This document shows positions 52,222 through 61,230 of a DNA stretch of 64,000 bases, piece by piece. The number at the start of each line of letters is the position of its first letter. Positions within the stretch are counted from its first letter, which is position 1. A program made the translations under genes and the position numbers. The stretch is from Paenibacillus mesophilus (GTDB taxonomy: Bacteria; Bacillota; Bacilli; Paenibacillales; NBRC-103111). The stretch is from the NCBI RefSeq assembly GCF_005938385.1, contig NZ_VCRA01000006.1, positions 248,001 to 312,000 on the forward strand, given 5' to 3'. The notes below the pieces were generated by a model. The model did no database searches, was not told where the DNA came from, and saw only the letters and a list, made by a program, of their open reading frames with translations.

Positions 52222-52890
52222 ATGGGTATCTTCAAGCGTGTCAAAGATGTGTTTCTAGCCGAAACCAACGGGCTGATAGATAAGTGCGAGAAGCCGCTTA
52301 ATATGGTGAATCAATATATGCGGGAATTTAATAGTGAGCTGGAGAAAGGGCAGCGGGCACTGGCGCACCAGTTGTTTATTGAGAAGCGGCAAGCGGCGCT
52401 GATCGCAAATGCCGAGACGGCAGTTGAGAAGCGGGACCGCCAAGCGAGGCTTGCGGTGGCCCAGGGCGAGGATCAGATCGCGAAGCTGGCGCTGCAAGAG
52501 AAGCTGCTGCAGGAGAAGAAGCTGGCCGTCTACCGCGAGCAGTACGCAACGATCCAGGAACAAACGAAGGTGCTTGAGGAGCGAATCGCCCAGCTGCTGG
52601 TGCAATCGGAGGAGTACAATCACCGCCGGCTGCTGCTTGAATCCCGGGTTAATGTAGCAAGCTCCCTGAAGGAGCTGAACCGGAGCGTGATATCGTTTCA
52701 GACGGACGGCATTGTCAAAGGATTCGCCCGTGCGGAGGAGAGGGTGCTGATGATCGAGGCGGAGCTGGAGGCAATGAATCATTTCAACGCGCCGGCTAAA
52801 CGGTCCGCGCCGCAGTATCTCGATCCGACGCTAACGGCGGAGATCGATGCGTCACTGGCACAATTGAAGCAGCAGCCAGCAGCAGAATAA
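52222..52890 (+). CDS. PspA/LiaH-family membrane-stress protein
   Basis: 222 residues from ATG 52222, with GAAGGAG upstream; the longer frame overlaps the previous gene. Begins MGIFKRVKDVFLAETNGLI, typical PspA/IM30, followed by long coiled-coil helices (EKPLNMVNQYMREFNSELEK and later Gln-rich heptads) and a helical C-terminus. PspA proteins form large rings that support damaged membranes. Coupled to the small membrane protein and controlled by the upstream system through the repeat at 51647. Ends before a strong terminator. Confidence 0.9.
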   Translation: MGIFKRVKDVFLAETNGLIDKCEKPLNMVNQYMREFNSELEKGQRALAHQLFIEKRQAALIANAETAVEKRDRQARLAVAQGEDQIAKLALQEKLLQEKKLAVYREQYATIQEQTKVLEERIAQLLVQSEEYNHRRLLLESRVNVASSLKELNRSVISFQTDGIVKGFARAEERVLMIEAELEAMNHFNAPAKRSAPQYLDPTLTAEIDASLAQLKQQPAAE

Positions 52891-52944
52891 TAGCGTGAAA
52901 CGAGCGCAGGCGGCATAAGCCTGATCCGTCTATATCCTCACTAA

Positions 52945-53181
52945 CTAAATGTTGCCGGATAATCCGGCAACATTTTTGCATTTCAACGACGTGTTGGCAA
53001 TTGTGGATTGAAAATTGGCTCCCGGAACAAGATTTGTGTACTCATCGCCGTAGTGATAAATGTTTTTTCCCGGCATTATTCCTTTATCTTCCGTAAAGAA
53101 TTGTTCGAGAATTGGGAGCTTGGAACCTTTACTTAAAGTCTTGGTGTCATCCTTATGTTTGCCGAATTTGATTGTGGCCAA
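52945..53181 (-). CDS. small protein, 78 aa, ending inside the terminator
   Basis: TTG 53181 has AGGGAGGCG eight bases upstream, an excellent site, and opens MATIKFGKHKDDTKTLSKGS to a TAG at 52947-52945, the last residues (GLSGNI) being encoded by the terminator itself. No family recognised; composition is soluble and basic. It follows the AraC gene by 29 bp on the same strand, so it may be its second gene. Could be a real small protein or the relic of a longer one. Confidence 0.5.
   Translation of the reverse strand: MATIKFGKHKDDTKTLSKGSKLPILEQFFTEDKGIMPGKNIYHYGDEYTNLVPGANFQSTIANTSLKCKNVAGLSGNI
52949..52977. terminator. strong bidirectional terminator
   Basis: 11-bp arms ATGTTGCCGGA (52949-52959) and TCCGGCAACAT (52963-52973) with a three-base loop and TTTT after it; A-rich on the other side. 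Separates the PspA operon from the convergent small gene and AraC gene. Confidence 0.92.
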
Positions 53182-53210
53182 AATTTTCGCCTCCCTATGC
53201 ATCGAAAGCT

Positions 53211-53969
53211 CTACAAACCGTTCCAGCGCACCTGATACTCCCGCGGACTGACCCCTGTATGCTTCTTGACATACCTCGAGAACGAGAAAATGTCGTTGAA
53301 CCCGAGATCGCCGGCTATCTCCGCAATGCCGAGCTCCCTGTAGCGCAGCAGCTCCTCCACTTTCTGCATTCGCAATTGATCGATATAGGCTTTCAGACTT
53401 TGTCCGGTTATTTCCTTGAACTTCTTGGACAGGTGGCTGCGCGTGTACGACAGCTCCTCCGCGAGCTCGTTCACCGTAACCGCTCTCCCGCCACGGGCGA
53501 GCACCTTGTCCGTTATGTGCCCGAGCAGGGCGCCGGAGGAATCGGCCGATGCATGGAAGTCGTCGGACCGGATGTACTGGAACATCGTATCGAGGAAGCC
53601 GACGACGAACGTTTTCTCGTAATTTTTGCTCGCCGAGCCGCGGATGGCGATTTTGAACGAGGAGACGAGTCTGTCCGTAAAATGGCCCCCGCGAATGACT
53701 CCCCCCCAAACGGGAGCCGCGTCTTCGCGTCGCTCGAACTTGAGCGTAATCCACGAAATGCCCGGTCTGTCATAGATGAATTCGTGCTCCCACCCCGGCG
53801 GAATGAGCAGAATGTCGCCCGTCTCGAGCAGGAGGCTTTCGCCCCGAAACCCGCTGCGGAGTACGCCCTGGGTGACGATCTCCATCTGCCAGTACGTATG
53901 CGTATGCGGCGCGACGATAGCCGGGTCCATTTTTTTGCCGAAAAATACGGACAGCACTTCGGTTTGCAT
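53211..53969 (-). CDS. AraC-family transcriptional regulator
   Basis: 252 residues from ATG 53969, with GAAGGAG 11 bases upstream; a GTG 12 bases earlier overlaps that site. N-terminal cupin (PHTHTYWQMEIVTQGVL, LLLETGDILLIPPGWEHEF) for ligand sensing and a C-terminal AraC double HTH (VNELAEELSYTRSHLSKKFK, IAGDLGFNDIFSFSRYVKK). It diverges from the hydroxyacid dehydrogenase gene, the usual arrangement for a local regulator of a sugar-acid cluster. Ligand unknown. Confidence 0.9.
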   Translation of the reverse strand: MQTEVLSVFFGKKMDPAIVAPHTHTYWQMEIVTQGVLRSGFRGESLLLETGDILLIPPGWEHEFIYDRPGISWITLKFERREDAAPVWGGVIRGGHFTDRLVSSFKIAIRGSASKNYEKTFVVGFLDTMFQYIRSDDFHASADSSGALLGHITDKVLARGGRAVTVNELAEELSYTRSHLSKKFKEITGQSLKAYIDQLRMQKVEELLRYRELGIAEIAGDLGFNDIFSFSRYVKKHTGVSPREYQVRWNGL

Positions 53970-54100
53970 CAAGACTCTCACTCCTTCTAATGCATCGGAT
54001 CACACAAAATGATAAGTAGTTCGATGATTTGGCCATTCGTTTTCGGCGGCCCGCATGATAGGTTATGAATAATTATAGAACAAAAAGGATGTGGCTGAAC

Positions 54101-55084
54101 ATGGTCAAAGTAGGCGTACTCATTCCGGCCCCCGCATGCAAAGCATTATTCTCCGAGGAGAGCCGGGCCAAGCTGGAAAGCTTCGCGCAAGTCGTATGGA
54201 ACGATACCGATCGGCAGCTGAGCGAGGAAGAAGCAAGCGATTTCCTTCAGCATTGCGATGTGGCCGTAGGCTCATGGAGGACTGCCATTCCGACGAATGC
54301 ACTTCTCGACCGCTGCGGCTCGCTCAAGCTGTGGGAGCATGCCGCCGGAACGGTGAAGCATTTCTTCACCGACGATTTGCGCGATACGGATATCGTGATC
54401 GCTTCCTGCGCTCCGGCCATCGCGACTACGGTAGCCGAGATGGTGCTCGGCGAGCTGATCATCGGCCTGCGCAAGTTGCTTCCGAACTCGCAGCAGAACC
54501 GGAGCGAGCAAGGCAAGAAGCCCGCCAACCCCCTGTACTTGGCGAAAGCGACGGTCGGCGTCATCGGCGCATCCTGGGTCGGCCGGAAAGTAATCGAGCT
54601 GCTGCGCCCGTTCCGCACCAAGGTGCTCGTATACGATCCGTATATGTCGGCGGAAGCCGCAGCGAAGATGGGCGTTACGAAAGCGGATACGCTTATCGAG
54701 CTATGCGCCTCCTGCGATGCGATTACGCTCCATACGCCGAGGACGAACGAGACGTACCGCATGCTGAAGGAAGCCGAGTTTCAAGCGATGAAAGACGACG
54801 CCGTATTCATCAATACGTCAAGGGGCGACTGTATCGACGAGAATGCGCTTATCCGCGAGCTGCAGAAAGGCCGGCTGTTCGCCTTCCTCGACGTGTCCGA
54901 TCCGGAGCCCGCGCAGCTGGATAATCCGATCCGTACGCTCCCGAATGTCGTGTATACGTCCCATCTGGCGGGAGGCGCCAGCTACCACATCGGCGATCAG
55001 GCCGTCAATGACATCGAAGCTTTCGCGAACGGGGGCCGGCCGCTGATGGCGGTAACCCGGGATATGCTTCGGACGATGGCTTAG
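54101..55084 (+). CDS. NAD-dependent D-2-hydroxyacid dehydrogenase
   Basis: 327 residues from ATG 54101, with AAAGGATG nine bases upstream. The Rossmann core is VGVIGASWVGRKVIELL; the catalytic triad is Arg in FINTSRGDCID, Glu/Asp in DVSDPEP and His in VVYTSHLAGG; AEMVLGELIIGLR precedes the NAD-binding domain. It interconverts a 2-hydroxy acid and 2-keto acid in the cytosol with NAD(H). First gene of the plus-strand cluster, 12 bp before the sugar isomerase-like gene; probably acts on a sugar-derived acid. Confidence 0.88.
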   Translation: MVKVGVLIPAPACKALFSEESRAKLESFAQVVWNDTDRQLSEEEASDFLQHCDVAVGSWRTAIPTNALLDRCGSLKLWEHAAGTVKHFFTDDLRDTDIVIASCAPAIATTVAEMVLGELIIGLRKLLPNSQQNRSEQGKKPANPLYLAKATVGVIGASWVGRKVIELLRPFRTKVLVYDPYMSAEAAAKMGVTKADTLIELCASCDAITLHTPRTNETYRMLKEAEFQAMKDDAVFINTSRGDCIDENALIRELQKGRLFAFLDVSDPEPAQLDNPIRTLPNVVYTSHLAGGASYHIGDQAVNDIEAFANGGRPLMAVTRDMLRTMA

Positions 55085-55096
55085 GAGGCGGAACGG

Positions 55097-55951
55097 ATGA
55101 ACCACGTGTACAGCTTGTTTCCGAAAATGCTGGGCCAAGTGTCGGTCGAGCGGCTGGCCGGCATTTTGCAGGAAACCGGATACGATTGCGTCGATCTCGT
55201 CGTACGCGACGGCTTTTGGGTCACTCCCGGCGGGATTAAGCAGGAAGCGGCCTCCTTTGTACGCAGCATGCAGCGGAGCGGCATCCGGGTGGAGTTTGCC
55301 ACTACGGCTTTTACTCCGGAGACGCTGACGGCGGACTCCTCGCCGCTGGACATTTTGGCGGATCTAGGGGTTACCGGCTTTCGAATGGGGTATTTCTCTT
55401 ATACCGACTCGATCGGACTTGCCGTACAGTTGGACAAAGCGCGCGGGCAGATGGAGAAGATGGCGGAGCTATGCTCGGCTCGTGGGATGAAGGCGGTGTA
55501 TCAGGTGCATCACGGGTACTCGCAATTGATCCAGCATTCTTTCTCGGCACTTGCCGTCGTTAAGGGGCTTCCCCCGGAGCATGTAGGCATCATGCTCGAT
55601 CCCGGGAACCAGTATCACGAAGGCCGGGAGCACTTCGGCAAAGCCGTCTCCACGCTAGGTGAATATTGGGCCGGAATCGGCGTCAAGGACGTAGTAATGA
55701 AGCTTGATCCGAACAACAAGCATTCGCCGGGCAAAGGATGGTCGGCAGCCTGGTCCCCGTGCCACGAAGGCGTCATCAACTGGCATGAGATCGGGAAAAG
55801 CGTGCGGCAGTATCATCGTCCGATCCTCTTCAATGTCCAACCGTTCTACTATCCGCAAGATTTGGCCTTGCATACGGCCGCCATGAAGGAAGAGCTTGCT
55901 TATATTCATTCCGCTTTCGGGGAGGCGAACGGCTCGCATGAACAAGCATGA
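55097..55951 (+). CDS. sugar phosphate isomerase/epimerase-like TIM-barrel protein
   Basis: 284 residues with AP-endonuclease-2-like TIM-barrel features: DCVDLVVRDGFWVTPGG, YQVHHGYSQLIQHS, VGIMLDPGNQYHEG (metal-binding Asp), IGVKDVVMKLD and CHEGVINWHEIG (Glu/His near the C-terminal end). It is expected to isomerise or epimerise a sugar or sugar phosphate. GGAGG eight bases before ATG 55097. Its 3' end overlaps the next gene by 14 bp, so the genes are translationally coupled. Confidence 0.85.
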   Translation: MNHVYSLFPKMLGQVSVERLAGILQETGYDCVDLVVRDGFWVTPGGIKQEAASFVRSMQRSGIRVEFATTAFTPETLTADSSPLDILADLGVTGFRMGYFSYTDSIGLAVQLDKARGQMEKMAELCSARGMKAVYQVHHGYSQLIQHSFSALAVVKGLPPEHVGIMLDPGNQYHEGREHFGKAVSTLGEYWAGIGVKDVVMKLDPNNKHSPGKGWSAAWSPCHEGVINWHEIGKSVRQYHRPILFNVQPFYYPQDLALHTAAMKEELAYIHSAFGEANGSHEQA

Positions 55952-57332
55952 TATCCGCGTCAAAGGACTGAAGCTGTATTTTCTGCCGGTGCAAACCCGC
56001 ATCCCGCTCAAATTCGGCGCGGAGACTTTGACGACCGTCACATGCGCCAGAGTGTGCGTGGAAGTGGAGAACCGGAACGGCGCTCGTTCGACAGGCTGGG
56101 GCGAGACTCCGCTCAGCGTGCAGTGGGTATGGCCCGGCGACTTGTCTTACGAGGTCCGGGAGCAAGCTCTGCGTTCGTTCTGCCTGCAAATCGCCGCCGC
56201 TTTGTCCGAGTGGGACGATGCCGGCCATGCTTTCGAGCTGGGGTACCGGTTCCAGAAACAGGTTTTGCCCGAGCTGACGGCCCGCTTCCGTCAATCGTCC
56301 GGTCTGGACCTGCCTTACTTGGCGGCTCTCGTATGCTTCTCCCTGTTCGATATCGCGCTGCATGACGCATATGGCCAGGTTAATCAAATCCCGATCTATG
56401 CCGCTTATACCGGCGACTATATGAACCATGATCTATCCGAATATTTGACACCTGCGAAAGGGGCGCCCGACCGGTTCTCCGGGAAATATCCGGCCGATTA
56501 TTTGGCGGCTCCGAAGTCCGGGCAGCTCGTTGCATGGCATTTGCTAGGGGGCAAAGACTTCCTGTACCGCGACGAAGTTCCGCAGGACAGCACGGACGAC
56601 GGCTATCCGTATGCGCTGGAAGACTGGATTGTACGGGACGGGCTCGCCTGTATCAAAATCAAGCTGACGGGAACCGATGCGGAATGGGACTATGGGCGTA
56701 TGCGGGAGGCGGGGCGGATTGCGCTCGATCGCGGCGTTCGTTGGCTCTCCGCCGATTTTAACTGCCAGGTTACTAGCTGCGACTACGTCAACGATATATT
56801 GGATCGTCTCATAATCGAGCATCCGGACATTTACAAATCGATTCTGTACATCGAGCAGCCGTTCCCATACGATCTGAAGGCGAATCCGATCGACGTTCGC
56901 AGCGTCAGCGCGAGAAAACCGTTGTTTATGGACGAGAGCGCCCATGACTGGGAGTATGTGCGGCTCGGACGCGAGCTAGGTTGGAGTGGAGTCGCCTTGA
57001 AAACGTGCAAAACGCAGACGGGCGCCCTGCTGAGCCTCTGCTGGGCGAAAGCGCACGGGATGACGCTGATGGTGCAGGATTTGACGAACCCGATGCTGGC
57101 GCAAATTCCCCATCTGCTGCTGGGCCAATACGCCGGAACGATCATGGGCGTGGAGACGAACAGCATGCAGTTCTACCCGGAAGCTTCCCGGTACGAAGCG
57201 GTTGTCCACCCCGGTCTCTATACGCGGACAAACGGAACGGTTACGCTGGACAGCTTGACCGGCAACGGCTTCGGCTACAACGTGGAAGCGATCGGCAGGC
57301 CTCTGCCGGAGCCAGCGGTCGTTTACGGTTGA
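55938..57332 (+). CDS. enolase-superfamily (mandelate-racemase-like) dehydratase
   Basis: 464 residues from ATG 55938, with GGGGAGG nine bases upstream, inside the end of the previous gene. Features: capping domain with RIPLKFGAETL and WGETPLSVQW; catalytic Lys pair in CIKIKLTG; metal ligands in LSADFNCQ (Asp), ILYIEQPFPYD (Glu) and PLFMDESAHD (Asp); then QDLTNPM. Members abstract a proton from a sugar acid and eliminate water or racemise it. With the TIM-barrel isomerase and hydroxyacid dehydrogenase it forms a sugar-acid degradation route. Substrate not identifiable. Confidence 0.85.
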   Translation: MNKHDIRVKGLKLYFLPVQTRIPLKFGAETLTTVTCARVCVEVENRNGARSTGWGETPLSVQWVWPGDLSYEVREQALRSFCLQIAAALSEWDDAGHAFELGYRFQKQVLPELTARFRQSSGLDLPYLAALVCFSLFDIALHDAYGQVNQIPIYAAYTGDYMNHDLSEYLTPAKGAPDRFSGKYPADYLAAPKSGQLVAWHLLGGKDFLYRDEVPQDSTDDGYPYALEDWIVRDGLACIKIKLTGTDAEWDYGRMREAGRIALDRGVRWLSADFNCQVTSCDYVNDILDRLIIEHPDIYKSILYIEQPFPYDLKANPIDVRSVSARKPLFMDESAHDWEYVRLGRELGWSGVALKTCKTQTGALLSLCWAKAHGMTLMVQDLTNPMLAQIPHLLLGQYAGTIMGVETNSMQFYPEASRYEAVVHPGLYTRTNGTVTLDSLTGNGFGYNVEAIGRPLPEPAVVYG

Positions 57333-57476
57333 AGCGTCGTTTGAGCAATCATCATTTTATGACAATAGCGGATGGTTCAAAATTGTACGCCTCTAAAATA
57401 AAGCTTATAGCTTCCCGCTTCGCAGCGGCCTATACTCAAAGCAAAATAGGTACAATACGGGAAGAGAGGCAAGAGC

Positions 57477-58766
57477 ATGAAGTTGGGCGTATGCAAAATC
57501 GATATTACCCCCCGGTGGCCCGTGGAGCTGGCGGGATTCGCCAATCATGACCGCAAAGGCAAAACATACGATGAAGTGCTTCGCCCTCTGTATGCGAGAA
57601 TGTTTTATTTCCGCGACGATCATGCGGACGGGACTTATTCGCAGGCGTTGCTCGTGTCGGCGGACCTGATATGGTGGGGAACGGATCGAATCGGCGCGAT
57701 CAGAGAGAAGCTGCTGCAGCGATGGGGTCTGAAGGAATCGTCCGTCATCCTCCATGCGACCCACACCCATTCCGGGCCGCAGACGAGCAAATGGTTTCAA
57801 CTGCTGGGCCGGGTGGATCCGGAATATATCGAACACTTGGAACAGCAAATGGTGGACGGGGTCGGCTTGGCGATGGCCAATGCAGAGACGGTAATCATCG
57901 AGCGCGGGACAAGCGAATGCCCGGGCGGCATTAACCGAAGACGGATCATGAACGGCAAAGCGGAGAAATTGCCGAACGACGAAGGTCCGAACGACCCAGA
58001 GGTCACCGTCGTCCGTTTCGGAACGGAATCGGGTTCGACGAAAGGCTTGCTCGTGCATTACACGTGCCATCCTTCGATTACAAGTGCGAACTCGGTATCC
58101 TCCGAATTTACGGGCGTTGCCATGGACCTAGTGGAGGAACAGATTGGCGGCGGCGCCGCGGTATCCGCTTTTCTGCAGGGCTACTGCGGCGATATCCGGG
58201 CCAATCTGGTGCGCGACGGCGTATTTTGCGGCGGAAACGACGAGGATGTCCGCGCGCAGGGAAATCGTCTCGCCGATGCCGTTCTGGAACGGCTACGTCT
58301 CCCTATGGAGCGGTTAAAGGCTTGTCCGCTCACCGGGAAGCAGCTGCTCGTTCCTATTCCGTTCGCACGATTGCCGACCTACGAGGAACTGAGGCAGGAG
58401 ATTGCGCGCCCGGGAGGCAAGAAAGCGTGGGCGGCTCTTCTGCTCCGCGAACCCGAGCGGATACAAGCCGGACAACTGCTTGAGATGACCAGATTGGATT
58501 TGGCGTCCGGCTTGTCTTTGCTTGCGATGAATGGTGAAATGGTGGTGGAGTACGGGCTTTTTATTAAACAAGTTTCCAACGGGACCGTGCTCCCTTTGGG
58601 CTACAGCAACGGAATGATCGGCTACATCCCCACGGCCGGACAATTAAGCGAGGGAGGCTATGAACCGCTGGAGGCCATTTATTATTTCGGACTTCCCGCC
58701 CCTTATGACGGCGCCTTGGAGGAAAATATACGCAAACATATCGTTGCGGTGCTTGAGGATATTTAA
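57477..58766 (+). CDS. neutral/alkaline ceramidase N-terminal-domain-like hydrolase
   Basis: 429 residues. GVCKIDITPRWPVELAGFAN at the N-terminus, HATHTHSGPQTSKW (zinc-binding region), HYTCHPSI and LQGYCGDIRANL are the marks of the neutral ceramidase N-terminal domain family. In Bacillota such proteins, without signal peptides, are found in sugar clusters and probably hydrolyse amide or ester substrates, not ceramide. It starts after a 143-bp gap that holds a possible TATACT -10 (about 57431), so it may have its own promoter within the cluster. AGAGG upstream of ATG 57477. Confidence 0.82.
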   Translation: MKLGVCKIDITPRWPVELAGFANHDRKGKTYDEVLRPLYARMFYFRDDHADGTYSQALLVSADLIWWGTDRIGAIREKLLQRWGLKESSVILHATHTHSGPQTSKWFQLLGRVDPEYIEHLEQQMVDGVGLAMANAETVIIERGTSECPGGINRRRIMNGKAEKLPNDEGPNDPEVTVVRFGTESGSTKGLLVHYTCHPSITSANSVSSEFTGVAMDLVEEQIGGGAAVSAFLQGYCGDIRANLVRDGVFCGGNDEDVRAQGNRLADAVLERLRLPMERLKACPLTGKQLLVPIPFARLPTYEELRQEIARPGGKKAWAALLLREPERIQAGQLLEMTRLDLASGLSLLAMNGEMVVEYGLFIKQVSNGTVLPLGYSNGMIGYIPTAGQLSEGGYEPLEAIYYFGLPAPYDGALEENIRKHIVAVLEDI

Positions 58767-58787
58767 CCCGAGGTACCCCGGATAGCA

Positions 58788-59762
58788 TCAAGCCCCGCTC
58801 GTCTTCTCCTCGGGCAGCACAATACTGCTGTGACACAGCAGCGTATAAGTAATACCCTTCCGTCGTCTGCGTGCTGAGAAGTTCCCGCGTATATCCGCCT
58901 CAACGACCAGCTCCCAGAAAGGGACGTCCCTGCTCAGCCGGCGCAAACACTGGCGAACGGCGGAAGGCGTGACGACTTCCTCCAGCGGGCGGCCTTCGAA
59001 CAGCTTCTCGTAAATGTCCTTCACCTGAATGAACTCCTTGGACTGCAGCACGGTATGGGCGACGAAAAACTCGGTCTGGGTCAAATGCTCTCTCCGCCCC
59101 CGGTAAATCAGCTCGCGGCTTAGCGGCGTGACGCATACCAACACGTCGCTATCTCCTGCCGCCTCTTGTACCTCATAAAACCGCTGCTCCGAGATCGGTT
59201 CATGGCCGGATGCGGTCACCTTCATATATAAAAAATGCGCCAGCATCTCTTCGCTGTCGACAAGCATCCGGTCGGCATAGTCCTCCATCAGCTTGCTGTC
59301 GAACGAAGCATGCTCGCTATTTTGCAAATCGTCGACTTCCTTGATCGCATCTCTGGCCATCAGAAGCCCGCAATTGACCGTAAAAATATGGGCGATCAGC
59401 GATTGGGTGTCGTTCAGGCTCTGCTCCCGGCTTCCGTCCAACGCAAGCTTGAAATGATACGCCGCCAAGGTATAATGCTTCTCCCCGTATAACAGATGGG
59501 CGTACCGGTAATTCGCCACAGGGTGGTCGTGCTGCAAACCAAGCGCTCTGCGCAAACATAGCTTGGCCGATGTCGGGTCCGGTCTGTCGGCGCCTTTATA
59601 CGATTCCCCATACAACACATAGAACGCAACGAGGGAAGCCTTATGCTGCTTGCTTGCCTCCCGGTCGCCCCGCTTCATCGCCGCATTGTACTTCTCCTTC
59701 AGCGCCTTCTCTTGCTCATAGGGAACCGGCAGCCGCTCCTGCTCCTCTTCTTCTTCCATCAT
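58788..59762 (-). CDS. TPR-like helical protein with C-terminal winged-helix-like region
   Basis: 324 residues. Charged N-terminus, then helical repeats (CLRRALGLQHDHPVANYRYA, YGEKHYTLAAYHFKLALDGS) that look like TPRs, and a C-terminal 120 residues resembling a winged helix of the regulator type (RELIYRGRREHLTQTEFFVA, VTPSAVRQCLRRLSRDVPFW). AAGGAGCGGG precedes ATG 59762. Diverges from the metallopeptidase gene across a palindrome (59786-59804). Convergent with the ceramidase-like gene. May be a cytosolic regulator; no close family recalled. Confidence 0.65.
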   Translation of the reverse strand: MMEEEEEQERLPVPYEQEKALKEKYNAAMKRGDREASKQHKASLVAFYVLYGESYKGADRPDPTSAKLCLRRALGLQHDHPVANYRYAHLLYGEKHYTLAAYHFKLALDGSREQSLNDTQSLIAHIFTVNCGLLMARDAIKEVDDLQNSEHASFDSKLMEDYADRMLVDSEEMLAHFLYMKVTASGHEPISEQRFYEVQEAAGDSDVLVCVTPLSRELIYRGRREHLTQTEFFVAHTVLQSKEFIQVKDIYEKLFEGRPLEEVVTPSAVRQCLRRLSRDVPFWELVVEADIRGNFSARRRRKGITYTLLCHSSIVLPEEKTSGA

Positions 59763-59785
59763 GGTCGTCCCGCTCCTTCCCTTCA

Positions 59786-59804
59786 GTGTGACAGCGGGTC
59801 ACAC
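59786..59804. promoter_or_regulatory. palindromic operator candidate in a divergent promoter
   Basis: GTGTGAC-AGCGG-GTCACAC: perfect 7-bp arms. It lies 24 bp before the start of the minus-strand TPR-like gene and about 44 bp before the metallopeptidase start, a place from which a repressor could control both. Not a match to the N6-spaced FNR/CRP box because the half-sites TGTGA and TCACA are 7 apart. Confidence 0.45.
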
Positions 59805-59847
59805 AGCCCCCTTACACTAAAAAAACAAAACCAAAGGGGATGACAAA

Positions 59848-61230
59848 ATGAAAACAACTCAACTCAATCAACCTTCGCTGCTTACCCGCTACGGATTTAA
59901 ATTATCGGACGCGAACGATCGCTTCAGCTTCCGGCGGACTCATGCTTGCGAGCTGCTGACCCGGGCCCTTCATCGTGTCGGTACGACGATCGAACAACTT
60001 CAGGAAGTATCCGAGTCCGTTTGGGCTGACGCCTTGCAAGCCGTTTCTTTCCAGATCGAGCGCCGCGGCGGCGAATGCTTGGTCGATCCGACGGAGGAAG
60101 AGCTTCCTCTGGCCGATATTGATCTGTACATGCGGGGCGTTGCCCGTTGGCTCAATGAGCTGGGAATCCATACTTTTCATTGCTGTGACGGCCACGGACG
60201 CAGAACGCCGATTGTCGGCCTGCTCACTCAGCCGACCTTCGAGCAGCTGAAGCTGCTGCGGGCGATTGCACCGGAGGGCATGACGATTCATACCCGCGGC
60301 AAGACCATTCGCTTCGAGTGCAGCAACAACAGAGAGCTGCTGCTTCAGTTGGCGGAGCGGTTGTATGAGATTCTCGCCGACGATTCCGCGCTGGTTCGGT
60401 ACGAGGCCGAGACGTTCAAGCATTCTCTGCTGCAATGGCTGAATATACCGGGCGAGAGCCGCCGCGAGGCCCCGATCCGGCAAGCGCTGCGGGGCAGACT
60501 CCGACACATTGCGGACGATCTGTTCGTAGATCGCGCCGGTAACGTTTGCGCCGCCGTATATTGCGGACAAGGCCCAACGGTGCTGCTGTCGGCACATATG
60601 GATATTTACGAGGCGCTTGAAGAAGGCCGTCAAATCGTTCAGGAAGGCACCGTACTGCGTTCCACGGCCGGTATACTCGGTGCCGACGACCGGGCCGGAA
60701 TCACCATAATCCTGGAGATCGTACGGAACGTTCGCCGGACCGGCTTCAGCGGAACTTTAAAAATCGCCTTCACGGTCGAGGAAGAGATCGGCTTGGTCGG
60801 ATCGCGAAAGCTGGACCCCCTGTTCCTCGCCGATGTAGATGCCGCCATCGTAGTCGATCGCAGAGGAACGCGCGACATTGTAACCTCCTGTGCAGGCATC
60901 ATCCCGTTCTGCCACGAATCGTACGGCCTGTTGTTCGAGCGGGCGGGCGTCATGGCGGGCATGGACGATTGGAGAGTAACGGAAGGCGGCTCCAGCGACG
61001 CGCGTATTCTCGCCGAGACGTTCGGCATCCCTTCCGTGAACTTATCCGCCGGTTACCGGAACGAGCACACGGAGCGCGAATCGGTCGACTATCTCGCCGC
61101 GTACGAGACGGTCATGCTTATCAAAACTGTTCTGCATCACCGGCTGATCGGGACAAGAGACAAGCGAAGCGGCAGCCTTCACGATTTTAGGAGCGCCGCC
61201 TTCTCTCCGCTCTCGGCTTCTTCGCTCTAA
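59848..61230 (+). CDS. M20/M42-type zinc metallopeptidase with unusual N-terminal domain
   Basis: 460 residues. The C-terminal part is a co-catalytic zinc peptidase: VLLSAHMDIYEALEEG (His/Asp ligands), GADDRAGITIILEI (bridging Asp), FTVEEEIGLVGS (catalytic Glu), AIVVDRRGTRDI and SSDARILAETFGIPSVNLSAGY with EHTERE. The first 170 residues, including WLNELGIHTFHCCDGHGRRTP, are not part of that family and hold a possible Cys/His site. AAAGGGGATG before ATG 59848. Probably an aminopeptidase or deacylase. Confidence 0.8.
   Translation: MKTTQLNQPSLLTRYGFKLSDANDRFSFRRTHACELLTRALHRVGTTIEQLQEVSESVWADALQAVSFQIERRGGECLVDPTEEELPLADIDLYMRGVARWLNELGIHTFHCCDGHGRRTPIVGLLTQPTFEQLKLLRAIAPEGMTIHTRGKTIRFECSNNRELLLQLAERLYEILADDSALVRYEAETFKHSLLQWLNIPGESRREAPIRQALRGRLRHIADDLFVDRAGNVCAAVYCGQGPTVLLSAHMDIYEALEEGRQIVQEGTVLRSTAGILGADDRAGITIILEIVRNVRRTGFSGTLKIAFTVEEEIGLVGSRKLDPLFLADVDAAIVVDRRGTRDIVTSCAGIIPFCHESYGLLFERAGVMAGMDDWRVTEGGSSDARILAETFGIPSVNLSAGYRNEHTERESVDYLAAYETVMLIKTVLHHRLIGTRDKRSGSLHDFRSAAFSPLSASSL

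Noticed and set aside
53172..53990. 272-codon plus-strand frame opposite the AraC gene
   Set aside because: Mirror of the AraC reading frame; Arg-rich, no start signal.
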